Positions 43,262 through 53,229 of a stretch of 64,000 nucleotides of DNA are shown here, piece by piece. This stretch comes from Lysobacter terrestris (GTDB lineage Bacteria > Pseudomonadota > Gammaproteobacteria > Xanthomonadales > Xanthomonadaceae). Both the position numbers and the translations under genes were made by a program. The notes under the pieces are model-generated. The model was not told where the DNA came from. It searched no databases and saw only the letters and a program-made list of their open reading frames with translations. Where the stretch lies: contig NZ_CP060820.1 in NCBI RefSeq assembly GCF_014489475.1, positions 620,001 through 684,000 on the forward strand, read 5' to 3'. Every line of letters starts with the position of its first letter. The stretch's first letter is position 1.

Positions 43262-45694
43262 GTGCGCCAAAGCCTTCGCCTGCTCCCGTTGTCGCTCTGC
43301 ATCGCGCTCGCCTTGCCTGCGCATGCCAAGGACGACGACGACGTGAACTGGGGATTGTGCCCGGTCGTCGACGCCCTGCCCGGTTTCGACCAGCCCGCGC
43401 CGCCGGAAGGCGGTTCGCCCGAAACCCGCACGCAGCAACCCACCGACATCGAGGGCGACGAACTCCAGGACCTGGAGAATTCGAACACCCTGATCCAAGG
43501 CAACGTCTCGCTGAGCCGCGGCGACCAGGCCCTGCATACCGACAAGCTCACCTTCAACCGCGACACCGGCGACTATGTCGCCGAGGGCAGCGTGCGCTAC
43601 CAGGATGCGGGCATGCGCGTGCTCGCCGAGCGGGCGACCGGCAACCAGGACAAGGACCGGCACCGGATCGAGGACCTGCAGTACCAGCTGACCAGTCGCC
43701 GCGGCAATGGCGGCGCCGAAGCCATCGAGATGCATGGCGCGGAAGGTTCGCTGATCGGTTCGACCTATTCGACCTGCGATCCCGCGCAACGGGTGTGGGA
43801 ACTGCGCGCCCGCCGCATCGACATCAACACCGAAGAAGGCATGGGCGTCGCCCGCAACGCGACCCTGCGCATCGGCAAGGTGCCGGTGCTGCACGTGCCC
43901 TGGCTGATGTTCCCGATCGACGAGCGCCGCCGCACCGGCCTGTTGTATCCGTCGATTTCCATGTCGGGGCGCAACGGCTTCGACTGGCGCCAGCCGATTT
44001 ACCTGAACCTCGCGCCGAACTACGACGCCACGCTCAACCCGCGCTACATGAGCAAGCGCGGCTTCGCGCTGGGTGGCGAGTTCCGCTGGCTGTATCCGGA
44101 AGGCAGCGGCATCGTGTCGGGCAACTACATGCCGCACGACAACCTGCCGGGCGACGAGCCGACGCGTTACGGCGCGAATCCACCGGAAGACAACCGCGGC
44201 ATCTTCCAGCTCAATGCCATCCACCGCCTGGGCGGCAGCTGGTTCGCACGCGCCAACCTCGGCTGGGTCAGCGACACCCATTATTTCGAGGACTTCAGCA
44301 ACAGCCTGTACGGCCTGTCTGCCTCGCGCATCACCAGCAGTGCCGGGGTATACGGTCGTGGCCGTCACTGGGAAGCGGGGCTGATGGCCGATCACCACCA
44401 GCTCGCGGACTACACCCTGAACGAGCGCAGCCTGCCGTTCGACCGCTTGCCGCGTGCATACCTCAGCTGGGAGCAACCGCTTGGCTGGCTCGAAGCCGGC
44501 CTGGATACGGAGCTGGTCCGCTTCGAGCACGCCGATATCGAACAGACCGGACCCGACCTGGACGTGCCGGGTGGCAGCCGCTTCGATTTCAAGCCCTATA
44601 TCAGCCTGCCACTTGAGGGAAGCAGCTGGTTCCTGCGCCCGAAGCTGGCGTGGCGCTATACCGGCTACCAGCTCGATGGCTCGCCGGAAGACCGCGCAGG
44701 CGAGTTCGCCTCCCGCTACGGCGTCGCCTTGACGCCGGACCTGATCGAACAGTTCCGCGACGACCGCCCGACCCGCAGCGTCCCGATCAGCAGCCTCGAT
44801 GCCGGCCTGTTCTTCGACCGCGAGGCCACCATCCGCGGCGACCGTTACCTGCACACGCTGGAACCGCGCATCTACTACCTGCACGTCCCGTATGAGGACC
44901 AGAGCGGGCTGCCGATCTTCGACACCTCGCCGCTGACCTTCAGCTGGGGCCAGTTGTTCCGCGACAACCGTTACGGCGGCGCGGATCGCCAGTCCGATGC
45001 GAACCAGCTCACCACCGCCATCACCACGCGCCTGATCGGCGAGGACGATGGTCGCGAGCGCCTGTCGGTGAGCCTGGGTCAGATCAAGTACTACGACACC
45101 TCGCGCGTGGTCATGCCGGGCGAGCCACCGGTGCAGCAGGGCAAGTCGGCCTGGGTCGCAGAGGCCACGATCGCGCCCAGCGACCGCTGGAGCATCTCCA
45201 CGGCCTACCAGTGGGACCCGAAGTTCCACGGCACCAACCTGGCCAGCCTGCGCGCGCGCTACCTGATCGGCGACGAGGGCATCGTCAACATCGGCTACCG
45301 CTACCGCCGCAACCCGATCACCCGCGACGACCTGTTCAAGCAGGCGGACTTCTCGTTCCTGTATCCGGTCAATCCGAACTGGAGCGTGGTCGGCCGCTAC
45401 TACTACTCACTGCAGGACCACAAGCCGCTGGAGCAACTGGCCGGCGTGCAATGGGAAAGCTGCTGCCTCGCGGTGCGCGTGATGGGCCGGCGCTACCTGC
45501 GCAACCGCACCGGCGAGCTGAACAACAGCCTGCAGGTGGAGTTCGAGCTGAAGGGCCTGGGCTCCGCCGGACAGGACACGAGGCGTATCCTGCGCCGTGC
45601 TATTCTCGGTTACGACCGCGACGACCTCTATCTCGTGCCGCCCTCGTCGGTGAATCGCACCGACCGCGACCTGGTTCCAGACCCCACTCCATGA
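43262..45694 (+). CDS. lptD: LPS-assembly protein LptD
   Basis: 810 residues if started at the GTG at 43262, which gives MRQSLRLLPLSLCIALALPA, a proper signal peptide. An ATG at 43172 would add 30 residues that look non-coding. After the signal comes the OstA-like periplasmic domain (TDIEGDELQDLENSN to TYSTCDPAQRVW), then the long outer-membrane barrel. Cys residues near the N-terminus (WGLCP), in STCDP and in ESCCLAVR fit the LptD disulfide pattern. It inserts lipopolysaccharide into the outer leaflet. Its stop overlaps the surA start (ATGA), the first coupling in a conserved cluster. Confidence 0.95.
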   Translation: MRQSLRLLPLSLCIALALPAHAKDDDDVNWGLCPVVDALPGFDQPAPPEGGSPETRTQQPTDIEGDELQDLENSNTLIQGNVSLSRGDQALHTDKLTFNRDTGDYVAEGSVRYQDAGMRVLAERATGNQDKDRHRIEDLQYQLTSRRGNGGAEAIEMHGAEGSLIGSTYSTCDPAQRVWELRARRIDINTEEGMGVARNATLRIGKVPVLHVPWLMFPIDERRRTGLLYPSISMSGRNGFDWRQPIYLNLAPNYDATLNPRYMSKRGFALGGEFRWLYPEGSGIVSGNYMPHDNLPGDEPTRYGANPPEDNRGIFQLNAIHRLGGSWFARANLGWVSDTHYFEDFSNSLYGLSASRITSSAGVYGRGRHWEAGLMADHHQLADYTLNERSLPFDRLPRAYLSWEQPLGWLEAGLDTELVRFEHADIEQTGPDLDVPGGSRFDFKPYISLPLEGSSWFLRPKLAWRYTGYQLDGSPEDRAGEFASRYGVALTPDLIEQFRDDRPTRSVPISSLDAGLFFDREATIRGDRYLHTLEPRIYYLHVPYEDQSGLPIFDTSPLTFSWGQLFRDNRYGGADRQSDANQLTTAITTRLIGEDDGRERLSVSLGQIKYYDTSRVVMPGEPPVQQGKSAWVAEATIAPSDRWSISTAYQWDPKFHGTNLASLRARYLIGDEGIVNIGYRYRRNPITRDDLFKQADFSFLYPVNPNWSVVGRYYYSLQDHKPLEQLAGVQWESCCLAVRVMGRRYLRNRTGELNNSLQVEFELKGLGSAGQDTRRILRRAILGYDRDDLYLVPPSSVNRTDRDLVPDPTP

Positions 45695-47040
45695 AGAAAT
45701 TCCTTGCGTGCCTCCTCGCGGCCGCCGCGCTTTCCGGCGCCACCGCCTTCGCCCAGCAGCAGGCCGCCGGTCTGCAGCCGATCGACCGGATCGCCGCCGT
45801 AGTCGATGAAGACGTGGTGCTGCGCAGCGAGCTCGACCGGGCCGTCGCCAACATCACCCGCCAGTACGCCGGACGCGAGAGCCAGTTGCCGCCGCGCGAC
45901 GTGCTGGAACGCCAGGTGCTCGAACGCCTCGTGCTGATGAAGCTGCAGCTGGCCCGCGCCGAACAGACCGGCGTGCGCGTCACCGACCAGGAAGTCGATG
46001 CCTCGATCGCGGGGCTCGCCCAGCAGAACAAGCTGAGCATGGAGCAGCTGCGCCAGCAGGCGGTCGCCGATGGCGGCACCTTCGCCGACTTCCGCAATTC
46101 GATCCGCGACGAACTGGTCGTGCAGCGCCTGCGCCAGCGCTTCGCGCAGAGCCGCATTGCCGTGAGCGACGCCGAGATCGAATCGGCGCTCGCCGCGCAG
46201 AAGAATGCCGGCGCGCAGTACCACCTCGCCCACATCATGGTCGCGCTGCCGGAAGGCGCCACGGCCGAACAGATCAAGACCGCGCGCAGCAAGATCGAAG
46301 GCGTGCAGGGCCTGATCGATCGCCGCGAAGTCGATTTCGCGGCCGCGGCCGTGCGTTATTCCGATAGCCCCAACGCGCTGGAAGGCGGCGACCTGGGCTG
46401 GCGTTCGCTCGACGAGATTCCCGCCGCGTTCGCGACGCTGGTGAAGGGCATGAAGGCCGGCGACGTCAGCGCCCCGCTGCGCGGCGCCAGCGGCTTCCAG
46501 TTGCTCAAGCTGGTGGAAGTGCGCGACGAATCCCAGGCAGCCAGCGCCAACACGATCACCCAGGTGCACGCCCGCCACATTCTGGTGCGCATGAGCGACA
46601 CGACCACCGAAGCCGCGGCGAAGGCCAAAATCGACACCATCGCCGCCCGTATCAAGGGCGGCGCCGATTTCGCCGAAGTCGCACGCCAGGAATCGCAGGA
46701 CCTCAATTCCCAGGCCAAGGGCGGCGACCTCGGCTGGTTCGTGCCCGAGCAGTACGGCAGCGATTTCGGCATCCAGGTCGCCTCCTTGAGCGACGGCCAG
46801 GTGTCCGCGCCGTTCCGCACGGACGCTGGCTGGCACGTCGTGCAGCGCCTGGCCACGCGCCAGACCAACACGGACGAAGAGAACCGCCGCGCCCGCATCA
46901 GCGACACGATCGGCCGCCGCAAGCTCGAAGACGAGTGGAACCGCTTCCTGCAGGAAATGCGTGGCGAAGCCTACTTCGTCGACATGCGCAACGGCCTGCC
47001 GGTCGAAGCGCCGGCCGCCGAGGCCAAGCCGAAGGGCTGA
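45691..47040 (+). CDS. surA: Periplasmic chaperone / peptidyl-prolyl isomerase SurA
   Basis: 449 residues. Signal peptide residues 1-21, then the N-terminal chaperone domain (IDRIAAVVDEDVVLRSELDR). Two parvulin domains follow, about residues 178-278 (YHLAHIMVALP) and 291-393 (VHARHILVRMS), and then the C-terminal helix. It carries outer-membrane proteins such as LptD across the periplasm. The gene overlaps the lptD stop, and pdxA starts three bases after its stop. Confidence 0.96.
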   Translation: MKKFLACLLAAAALSGATAFAQQQAAGLQPIDRIAAVVDEDVVLRSELDRAVANITRQYAGRESQLPPRDVLERQVLERLVLMKLQLARAEQTGVRVTDQEVDASIAGLAQQNKLSMEQLRQQAVADGGTFADFRNSIRDELVVQRLRQRFAQSRIAVSDAEIESALAAQKNAGAQYHLAHIMVALPEGATAEQIKTARSKIEGVQGLIDRREVDFAAAAVRYSDSPNALEGGDLGWRSLDEIPAAFATLVKGMKAGDVSAPLRGASGFQLLKLVEVRDESQAASANTITQVHARHILVRMSDTTTEAAAKAKIDTIAARIKGGADFAEVARQESQDLNSQAKGGDLGWFVPEQYGSDFGIQVASLSDGQVSAPFRTDAGWHVVQRLATRQTNTDEENRRARISDTIGRRKLEDEWNRFLQEMRGEAYFVDMRNGLPVEAPAAEAKPKG

Positions 47041-47043
47041 TCG

Positions 47044-48024
47044 ATGGACCCTGTCCGGCTCGCGCTGGTCCCGGGCGAACCGGCCGGCGTCGGGCCGGAG
47101 CTGTGCGTGCGCCTGGCACAGGCGCCGCGCGATTACCGGCTGACCGCTTTTGCCGACCCACGCAGCCTGCTGGCCGCGGCACGGGCCCTGGCGCTGCCGC
47201 TCACCCTGGTTGATCCCGACCGCGCGACGGGCCGCGCCGGCGAGCTCGCCGTGCAGGAAGTGGCCAACGTCGCAACCCCCGCCTTCGGCACTCCCGACCC
47301 GCACAATGCCGGCGCCGTCATCGACGCACTGCGCCTCGCGGCGGAGGGCTGCCTGCGCGGCGATTTCGCCGGGCTGGTCACCGGACCGGTGCACAAGGCG
47401 GCGATCAACGACGGCGGCATCGCGTACACCGGAACCACGGAGCTGCTGGCCGCGCACGCCGGCCGCGATGTCGTGATGATGCTCGCCAACGACATCGTCC
47501 GCGTGGCGCTGGTCACCACCCATCTGCCGCTGCGCGCGGTCGCGGATGCGATCACGCCGGTCGCGGTCGAACGCACGCTGCGCATCACCCACGCGGCGCT
47601 GCACCGCGACTTCGGCATCGTCGATCCGGTCATCGCGGTGCTCGGCCTCAACCCGCATGCCGGCGAAGCGGGCCACCTCGGGCACGAGGAGATCCAGGTG
47701 ATCGAACCGGTGCTCGCCGCCCTGCGCGAGGAAGGCATGCAGCTGGTAGGCCCACTGCCCGCGGACACCGCCTTCCTGCCGGGCAAGCTGCGCGGCTTCG
47801 ACGCGGTGGTGGCGATGTATCACGACCAGGGCCTGCCGGTGCTCAAGTACAGCGGCTTCGAGCGCGCGGTGAACCTGACCCTCGGCCTGCCCTACCCGCG
47901 GGTCGCGGTCGACCACGGCACGGCGCTGGACCTGGCCGGCAAGGGCCTCGCGGATCCGTCCAGCCTGATCGCGGCCGCCGAAACCTGCGCGCGCATCGCC
48001 ACCGCCCGCCGGCGCGGCGCGTAG
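47044..48024 (+). CDS. pdxA: 4-hydroxythreonine-4-phosphate dehydrogenase
   Basis: 326 residues. The opening RLALVPGEPAGVGPELCVRL is the family signature, followed by TGPVHKAAIND and the metal/substrate segment YHDQGLPVLKY. It oxidises 4-phosphohydroxythreonine in pyridoxal phosphate synthesis. It is the third gene of the lptD-surA-pdxA-rsmA-apaG-apaH unit, only three bases from surA; its product is unrelated in pathway to its neighbours. Confidence 0.96.
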   Translation: MDPVRLALVPGEPAGVGPELCVRLAQAPRDYRLTAFADPRSLLAAARALALPLTLVDPDRATGRAGELAVQEVANVATPAFGTPDPHNAGAVIDALRLAAEGCLRGDFAGLVTGPVHKAAINDGGIAYTGTTELLAAHAGRDVVMMLANDIVRVALVTTHLPLRAVADAITPVAVERTLRITHAALHRDFGIVDPVIAVLGLNPHAGEAGHLGHEEIQVIEPVLAALREEGMQLVGPLPADTAFLPGKLRGFDAVVAMYHDQGLPVLKYSGFERAVNLTLGLPYPRVAVDHGTALDLAGKGLADPSSLIAAAETCARIATARRRGA

Positions 48025-48053
48025 CGCGCGCATTAAGCGGCGATAATCCGCGC

Positions 48054-48860
48054 ATGACCCGATCCACCGCCTTCACCGAACCGGCCAAGAAACACCTCGG
48101 CCAGCACTTCCTGCACGAGCGCGGGATCATCAGCAAGATCGTGCAGGCGGTGGATCCGCAGCCCGGCGACCGGCTGGTCGAGATCGGCCCGGGCCAGGGC
48201 GCCATCACCTTCCCGCTGCTGGACCGGCACCGCGAACTCACCGTCATCGAGTTCGACCGCGACCTGATCTTCCCGCTCACCGAAGCCGCGCGCGCACACG
48301 GCACGCTCGAGGTGATCCACCGCGACGTGCTGACGGTCGACTTCACCGCGCTGGCGCACAACGGCGGCGACAACGCGCGGCTGCGCCTGGTCGGCAACCT
48401 GCCCTACAACCTGTCCTCGCCGATCCTGTTCCATGCGCTGGAACACGCGGCGGCCATCCGCGACATGCATTTCATGCTGCAGAAGGAAGTCGTCGACCGC
48501 ATGGCGGCGGCGCCGGGCAGCAAGGTCTACGGGCGGCTCAGCGTGATGCTGCAGGCCTACTGCCAGGTGACGCCGTTGTTCACGGTGCCGCCGGGCGCGT
48601 TCCGCCCGCCGCCGAAGGTGGACTCGGCGGTGGTGCGCATGGTGCCGCGCGATCCGGCGACCGTGGACGTGCGCGACCACGCGAAGTTCGAAGCTGTGGT
48701 GCGCGATGCATTCGGGCAGCGCCGCAAGACCCTGCGCAATGCGCTGTCGCAGCAATGCGATGCGGCGGCGATCGAGGCCGCGGGGTTGCGCCCGGATGCG
48801 CGTGCGGAGCAGGTCGAGGTTGCGGGGTTCGTGCGCTTGGCGAATTCGTTGCTGGGCTGA
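48054..48860 (+). CDS. rsmA: 16S rRNA dimethyladenosine transferase
   Basis: 268 residues. SAM motif I is [11 protein letters not shown] near residue 45, and the catalytic NLPYNLSSP is near residue 115. The C-terminal region [13 protein letters not shown] is typical of RsmA (KsgA). It dimethylates two adjacent adenines in helix 45 of 16S rRNA during late ribosome assembly. The position between pdxA and apaG is conserved. Confidence 0.96.
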   Translation: MTRSTAFTEPAKKHLGQHFLHERGIISKIVQAVDPQPGDRLVEIGPGQGAITFPLLDRHRELTVIEFDRDLIFPLTEAARAHGTLEVIHRDVLTVDFTALAHNGGDNARLRLVGNLPYNLSSPILFHALEHAAAIRDMHFMLQKEVVDRMAAAPGSKVYGRLSVMLQAYCQVTPLFTVPPGAFRPPPKVDSAVVRMVPRDPATVDVRDHAKFEAVVRDAFGQRRKTLRNALSQQCDAAAIEAAGLRPDARAEQVEVAGFVRLANSLLG

Positions 48861-48976
48861 GGCCCCGTACCGCGAACGCCCACGTCGTTGCGTTCGCCGG
48901 CCGCGGGCGCCGCATCACCATCGCAATGATGTGGCGTGACGTTGGCCGCAAGCCCGCCGCGCACTACACTGCGGGC

Positions 48977-49354
48977 ATGGAACGCATTTACTCCATCGAC
49001 ATCGATGTCGCCACCCGCTATCTCGACGACCAGTCCGAGCCCGAGCAGGATCGCTACGTCTTCGCCTACACCATCCGCATCCGCAACAGCGGCCAGGTGC
49101 CTGCGCGCCTGCTGGCGCGCCACTGGGTCATCACCGACGCCAACGGCAAGACCGAGGAAGTCGCGGGCGACGGCGTCGTCGGCGAACAACCCTATCTGCG
49201 TCCCGGCGAGAACTTCGAATACACCTCGGGCGCGGTGCTGGAAACCGACCTGGGCACGATGCACGGCGACTACCAGATGCTGGCCGACGACGGCACCCGC
49301 TTCGCGGCGCCGATCCCGGCCTTCACCCTGACCATCCCGCGGACGCTGCACTGA
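48977..49354 (+). CDS. apaG: ApaG, Co2+/Mg2+ efflux-associated fibronectin-fold protein
   Basis: 125 residues from the ATG at 48977, the length expected for ApaG. The family glycines and charged strands are present: [31 protein letters not shown] and [20 protein letters not shown]. ApaG is a small cytoplasmic beta-sandwich protein, linked genetically to divalent cation efflux and polyphosphate regulation, with unknown mechanism. The apaH start is two bases after its stop, so the pair is coupled. Confidence 0.94.
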   Translation: MERIYSIDIDVATRYLDDQSEPEQDRYVFAYTIRIRNSGQVPARLLARHWVITDANGKTEEVAGDGVVGEQPYLRPGENFEYTSGAVLETDLGTMHGDYQMLADDGTRFAAPIPAFTLTIPRTLH

Positions 49355-49355
49355 C

Positions 49356-50255
49356 ATGGCCGTCTGGGCGATCGGCGACCTGCAGGGCTGCTACGACGCG
49401 ACACAACGGTTGCTGGAACGGCTCGCCTTCGATCCGGCGCGCGACACGCTGTGGTTCTGCGGCGACCTGGTCAATCGTGGCGGCCAGTCGGTGGAAACGC
49501 TGCGCCTGGTGCATTCGCTGCGCGAGCGCAGCGTCGTGGTGCTGGGCAACCACGACCTGTCGCTGCTCGCCATCAGCGAACGGCGCGAGGAGGAGCAGCG
49601 CAAGGTCAACCCGGACCTGCAGGGCGTGCTGTTCGCGCACGATCGCGACCAACTGATCGGCTGGCTGCGCACGCAGAAGCTGGTGCACGCGGACCGCACG
49701 CTGGGATGGATGATGGTGCACGCCGGCCTGTCGCCGAAGTGGACCACCAGCATGGCCGAGCGCCACGCGCGCGAAGTCGAGGAACGCCTGCACGGCGACC
49801 AGCCCGGCCGCCTGCTGAAGAACATGTACGGCGACAAGCCGGCGTGGCACCCGAAGCTCACCGGCGTCGATCGCCATCGCGCGATCATCAACGTATTCAC
49901 CCGCCTGCGTTACTGCACGCCGCGCGGCCGCATCGGCTTCGAGGACAAGGGCGCGCCGGGCACGCAGCAACCGGGCTTCTACCCCTGGTACGAAGTGCCC
50001 GGACGCGTCGAGCGCGACCTCAAGATCGTCTGCGGCCACTGGTCGACGCTGGGCCTGTTCATCGGCCACGGCGTGCACGCGATCGACACCGGCGCGGTAT
50101 GGGGCGGCAAGCTCACCGCATTGCAGCTGGACACGGACGAGCTGCGCGTCGTCCAGGTGCCCGGCCGCGACGTACCGGCGAACCCGCCCCGGCCGCGACC
50201 GCCGTATCACCGCCCGCGTGAGAACCGGCCTGCGGGCGCGCGCGGCGGCGACTGA
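49356..50255 (+). CDS. apaH: Symmetrical bis(5'-nucleosyl)-tetraphosphatase
   Basis: 299 residues. Metallophosphatase motifs are GDLQGCYD at residue 7, FCGDLVNRGGQS and VVVLGNHDLSLLAI, then CGHWSTLG late in the chain. It cleaves Ap4A to two ADP, a stress dinucleotide, and can also decap Np4-capped RNA in other species. It closes the lptD-to-apaH block. The last ~30 residues are Pro/Arg-rich and look like an added tail. It is convergent with folA. Confidence 0.96.
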   Translation: MAVWAIGDLQGCYDATQRLLERLAFDPARDTLWFCGDLVNRGGQSVETLRLVHSLRERSVVVLGNHDLSLLAISERREEEQRKVNPDLQGVLFAHDRDQLIGWLRTQKLVHADRTLGWMMVHAGLSPKWTTSMAERHAREVEERLHGDQPGRLLKNMYGDKPAWHPKLTGVDRHRAIINVFTRLRYCTPRGRIGFEDKGAPGTQQPGFYPWYEVPGRVERDLKIVCGHWSTLGLFIGHGVHAIDTGAVWGGKLTALQLDTDELRVVQVPGRDVPANPPRPRPPYHRPRENRPAGARGGD

Positions 50256-50327
50256 GCACACAGAAAAGGATCGGAAACGCGAACTTCCGCATCCTGCGCC
50301 TCGACGCCGTTCAAGGAACGTCTCGGG

Positions 50328-50831
50328 CTATTCGACCCGGGCGTAATCGACGAACGCGAAATCGAACGCGTGGCGCGCATCGGCTGCATGCGCTTCGCTC
50401 GCCGTGACCTGCCACTGCGCCGGATCGAACGGCGGAAAGAACGCATCGGCGTCCTCCACCACGGTATCGACGTGGGTGAGATGCATCCGCGAGGCCAAAG
50501 GCAGGCACAGGGCGTAGATTTCGCCGCCGCCGATCACGCACACCTCGGTGGCGCCGGCGTCGCCCGCCACACGCATGGCTTCATCGAGCGACGCGACCGC
50601 GCGCATGCCTTCGAACGGCACCTGCCCCGAGCGCGTCAGCACCAGGTTCAACCGTCCCGGCAACGCGCGCCCGAGCGACTCCGCCGTCTTGCGCCCCATC
50701 AGCACCGGCTTGCCCAGCGTCAGTGCCTTGAAGCGCTTGAGGTCGTCCGGCAGGTGCCAAGGCAGCGCATTGCCGCGTCCGATGGCGCGCTGGCGATCGA
50801 GCGCGGCGAGCAGGTGCAGTGCGACCGTCAT
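50328..50831 (-). CDS. folA: Dihydrofolate reductase
   Basis: 167 residues. The active-site region GNALPWHLPDDLKRFK carries the Trp and Asp expected for DHFR. VLMGRKTAESLGRALPGR binds NADPH, and IGGGEIYALCLP follows. It makes tetrahydrofolate and lies on the minus strand as the last gene of lgt-thyA-folA. ThyA produces dihydrofolate and FolA recycles it, so the pairing is functional. The folA start is 31 bases past the thyA stop. Confidence 0.96.
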   Translation of the reverse strand: MTVALHLLAALDRQRAIGRGNALPWHLPDDLKRFKALTLGKPVLMGRKTAESLGRALPGRLNLVLTRSGQVPFEGMRAVASLDEAMRVAGDAGATEVCVIGGGEIYALCLPLASRMHLTHVDTVVEDADAFFPPFDPAQWQVTASEAHAADARHAFDFAFVDYARVE

Positions 50832-50862
50832 TGCGTCTGGCCCTTCGTCACGGAGGCCCTGA

Positions 50863-51657
50863 TCAGACCGCGACCGGGGCCTTGATCGCGGGCGCCGGCT
50901 CGTAGCCCTCGATCGCGATGTCGTCGTAGCTGAAACCGAAGATGTCGCGGACGGATTCGTTGAGCTTCAGGCGCGGCAACGGGCGCGGCTCGCGCGACAA
51001 CTGTTCGCGCGCCTGCTCGTAGTGGTTCGAATACAGGTGCGCATCGCCCAGCGTGTGCACGAAATCGCCCACGCCCAGCCCGCACACCTGCGCGACCATG
51101 TGGGTGAGCAGCGCGTAGCTGGCGATGTTGAACGGCACGCCGAGGAAGATGTCGCCGCTGCGCTGGTAGAGCTGGCAGCTGAGCTTCCCGTCGGCGACGT
51201 AGAACTGGAACATCGTGTGGCACGGCATCAGCGCCATCTTCGGCAGGTCCGCCACGTTCCACGCGGACACGATCAGGCGGCGCGAATCCGGATTGCGCTT
51301 GATCTCCTCGACCACCCAGCGGATCTGGTCGATCTCGCCGCCGTCGGCGGCGGCCCAGCGGCGCCACTGCTTGCCGTAGACCGGGCCGAGCTCGCCGTTG
51401 GCGTCGGCCCACTCGTCCCAGATCGAGACCTTGTTGTCCTTCAGGTAGGCGATGTTGGTTTCGCCCTGCAGGAACCACAGCAGCTCGTGCACGATCGAGC
51501 GCAGGTGCAGCTTCTTGGTGGTGACCAGCGGAAAGCCCTGGGCGAGGTCGAAGCGCATCTGCCAGCCGAACACGCTGCGCGTGCCGGTCCCGGTGCGGTC
51601 GGCCTTCTCGCTGCCGTGCTCGAGGACGTGACGGAGAAGATCCAGGTACTGCTTCAT
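50863..51657 (-). CDS. thyA: Thymidylate synthase
   Basis: 264 residues, the same length as E. coli ThyA. The nucleophile Cys146 is in [12 protein letters not shown], at the same position as in the E. coli enzyme. The dUMP phosphate Arg near residue 21 and [10 protein letters not shown] are present. It methylates dUMP using methylene-tetrahydrofolate and releases dihydrofolate for FolA. It begins 15 bases after the lgt stop. Confidence 0.97.
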   Translation of the reverse strand: MKQYLDLLRHVLEHGSEKADRTGTGTRSVFGWQMRFDLAQGFPLVTTKKLHLRSIVHELLWFLQGETNIAYLKDNKVSIWDEWADANGELGPVYGKQWRRWAAADGGEIDQIRWVVEEIKRNPDSRRLIVSAWNVADLPKMALMPCHTMFQFYVADGKLSCQLYQRSGDIFLGVPFNIASYALLTHMVAQVCGLGVGDFVHTLGDAHLYSNHYEQAREQLSREPRPLPRLKLNESVRDIFGFSYDDIAIEGYEPAPAIKAPVAV

Positions 51658-51672
51658 TCGATACGTCTCCTG

Positions 51673-52575
51673 CTACGAGAGCGCCGGCTGCAGGGTGGGC
51701 GAGCGCCGCGACAGCCACAGCCAGAACAGGCCCAGCGCGATCAGCGGCAGGCTCAGTACCTGCCCCATCGTCAGCCAGCCGAACGCGAGATAGCCCTGCT
51801 CGCCGATCTGCGCATCGGGCACGCGCACGAATTCGACGAGGAAACGGAAGATGCCGTACAGCAGCGCGAACAACCCCGACACCGCGTAACGCGGCCGCGG
51901 CTTGCGCGAGTACCACCACAGCGCGACGAACATGACCAGGCCTTCCAGGCCCGCCTGGTACAGCTGCGACGGGTGCCGCGCGAACTGGTCGAGCGCACCG
52001 GTGGCGAACTGCGCCTGGATCTGCGACAGCGGCAGGTGCTGCAGCGCCGGATCGCTCGGGAACACCACGCCCCAGTCGCCGCCCGTGGGTTTGCCCCACA
52101 GCTCGCCGTTGATGTAGTTGCCGAGGCGGCCGAAGCCGAGGCCCGGCGGCACCAGCGGCGCGACGAAATCGACCGTGTCGAACAGGTGCAGCCGGTGCCG
52201 GCGCGACCACCACCAGGCGGCGAAGACGACGCCGAGCAGGCCACCGTGGAAGCTCATGCCGCCCTGCCAGATCTTGAACACCTGCAGCGGTTGCGCGAGG
52301 TAGGTGGGCAGGTCGTAGAACAGGATGTAGCCCAGGCGCCCGCCCAGCACGACACCGAGTGCGCAGTAGAAGACGAGGTCGCCGTAGGCCTGCTCGTTGA
52401 CGCCCGGCAGCCGCCCGGCGCGCACGCGTCGCTGGCCCAGCCACCAGGCCGTCGCGAACGCGAGCAGGTACATGATTCCGTACCAGTGGATCTGCGGATG
52501 CACGCTGCCCAGGACGGGAAGGTTCCAGGTGCCGAGGTCGAGGGCGATGGGGTCGATCTGGTGCAGGACGGTCAT
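51673..52575 (-). CDS. lgt: Prolipoprotein diacylglyceryl transferase
   Basis: 300 residues with about seven membrane helices. The functional His110 lies in [14 protein letters not shown], and the Lgt signature [13 protein letters not shown] includes R150. It adds diacylglycerol to the lipobox Cys of prelipoproteins, the first lipoprotein maturation step. The window contains several lipoproteins that would need it, including the propeller lipoprotein and the LemA at 54151. It is the head gene of lgt-thyA-folA. Confidence 0.96.
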   Translation of the reverse strand: MTVLHQIDPIALDLGTWNLPVLGSVHPQIHWYGIMYLLAFATAWWLGQRRVRAGRLPGVNEQAYGDLVFYCALGVVLGGRLGYILFYDLPTYLAQPLQVFKIWQGGMSFHGGLLGVVFAAWWWSRRHRLHLFDTVDFVAPLVPPGLGFGRLGNYINGELWGKPTGGDWGVVFPSDPALQHLPLSQIQAQFATGALDQFARHPSQLYQAGLEGLVMFVALWWYSRKPRPRYAVSGLFALLYGIFRFLVEFVRVPDAQIGEQGYLAFGWLTMGQVLSLPLIALGLFWLWLSRRSPTLQPALS

Positions 52576-52655
52576 GCCGGGGAAAGGCTCCGCGCGGGAA
52601 TATGGCTATTGTGCCCTCCGTGGGGCACGGCGGGACATGGGCCAACCTTCCTGAC

Positions 52656-52734
52656 GTCATCCCGAGCGCAGCAAGGGATCTGCTCTTGCGGCGCGCACCG
52701 GGAACAACAGGTCCCTCGCTGCGCTCGGGATGAC
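52656..52734. repeat. Long inverted repeat, GTCATCCCGAGCGCAGC type
   Basis: Two 27-base arms (52656-52682 and 52708-52734) pair at 25 of 27 positions around a 25-base centre. The left arm begins GTCATCCCGAGCGCAGC. It sits six bases after the stop of the small TPM gene and upstream of lgt. It could act as a strong stem in the RNA, but no T-run follows on either side. Confidence 0.9.
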
Positions 52735-52740
52735 AGCCCC

Positions 52741-53229
52741 CTACAGCAGGTGCGGTTCGTCCGGCAGCTCGTTCTCGTCGACGTAACCGGCTTCGCGAGG
52801 GAAGTGCGCCTCGATCAGCGCCGACAGCGCTTCCACGCCGCGCAACACCGCGGCCTCCGGTTCGCCGGCCTTCAGCCGCTCCTCGATCAACAGGCAGGCG
52901 CCGCGCCACTGTTCGGGCGTGACCAGACCGTTGAAGCCGCGATCGGCCACGACTTCGATGCGGTGGTCCGCCAGCAGCAGGTACAGCAGGACGCCGTTGT
53001 TGGCCTGGGTGTCCCAGACGCGCAACTGGGCGAAGACTTCCTGCGCACGATCGCGCGCCTGCATGCCGGCCAGCACCGCGCGCGGGTGCAGCGCGCTCTC
53101 GACGGCGAAGCGGAGCTCGCCGGTGTGTCGCGCTTCGCTGGCGGCGATCGCCCTGGCGATGCGTTGCAGCGCATCAGCGGCGAACAACCGGCGCGAAGGC
53201 ATGGCGAAGAGGTGCCTGAGCAGTCGCAT
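52741..53229 (-). CDS. Short TPM-domain protein
   Basis: 162 residues from the ATG at 53229, whose last base overlaps the stop of the upstream TPM gene (TGATG). The N-terminus is basic, with no clear signal peptide. Residues ~10-140 form a TPM-type fold: ALQRIARAIAASEARHTGELRFAVE and NGVLLYLLLADHRIEVVADRG. The latter strand resembles the NGVLLLVA motif in its larger neighbour. The TPM fold is found in bacterial YgcG and eukaryotic relatives; function is unclear. It forms a tight unit with the larger TPM protein and LemA. Confidence 0.82.
   Translation of the reverse strand: MRLLRHLFAMPSRRLFAADALQRIARAIAASEARHTGELRFAVESALHPRAVLAGMQARDRAQEVFAQLRVWDTQANNGVLLYLLLADHRIEVVADRGFNGLVTPEQWRGACLLIEERLKAGEPEAAVLRGVEALSALIEAHFPREAGYVDENELPDEPHLL

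Noticed and set aside
42944-45229. 761-codon minus-strand frame across lptD
   Set aside because: Antisense to a clear LptD and overlaps a terminator; composition is Ala/Arg/Val biased as in other shadows.
45628-48033. 801-codon minus-strand frame across surA and pdxA
   Set aside because: Antisense to two well-conserved genes in a conserved order.
52656-52734. Possible CRISPR repeat
   Set aside because: Only one inverted pair, no regularly spaced direct repeats and no cas genes.
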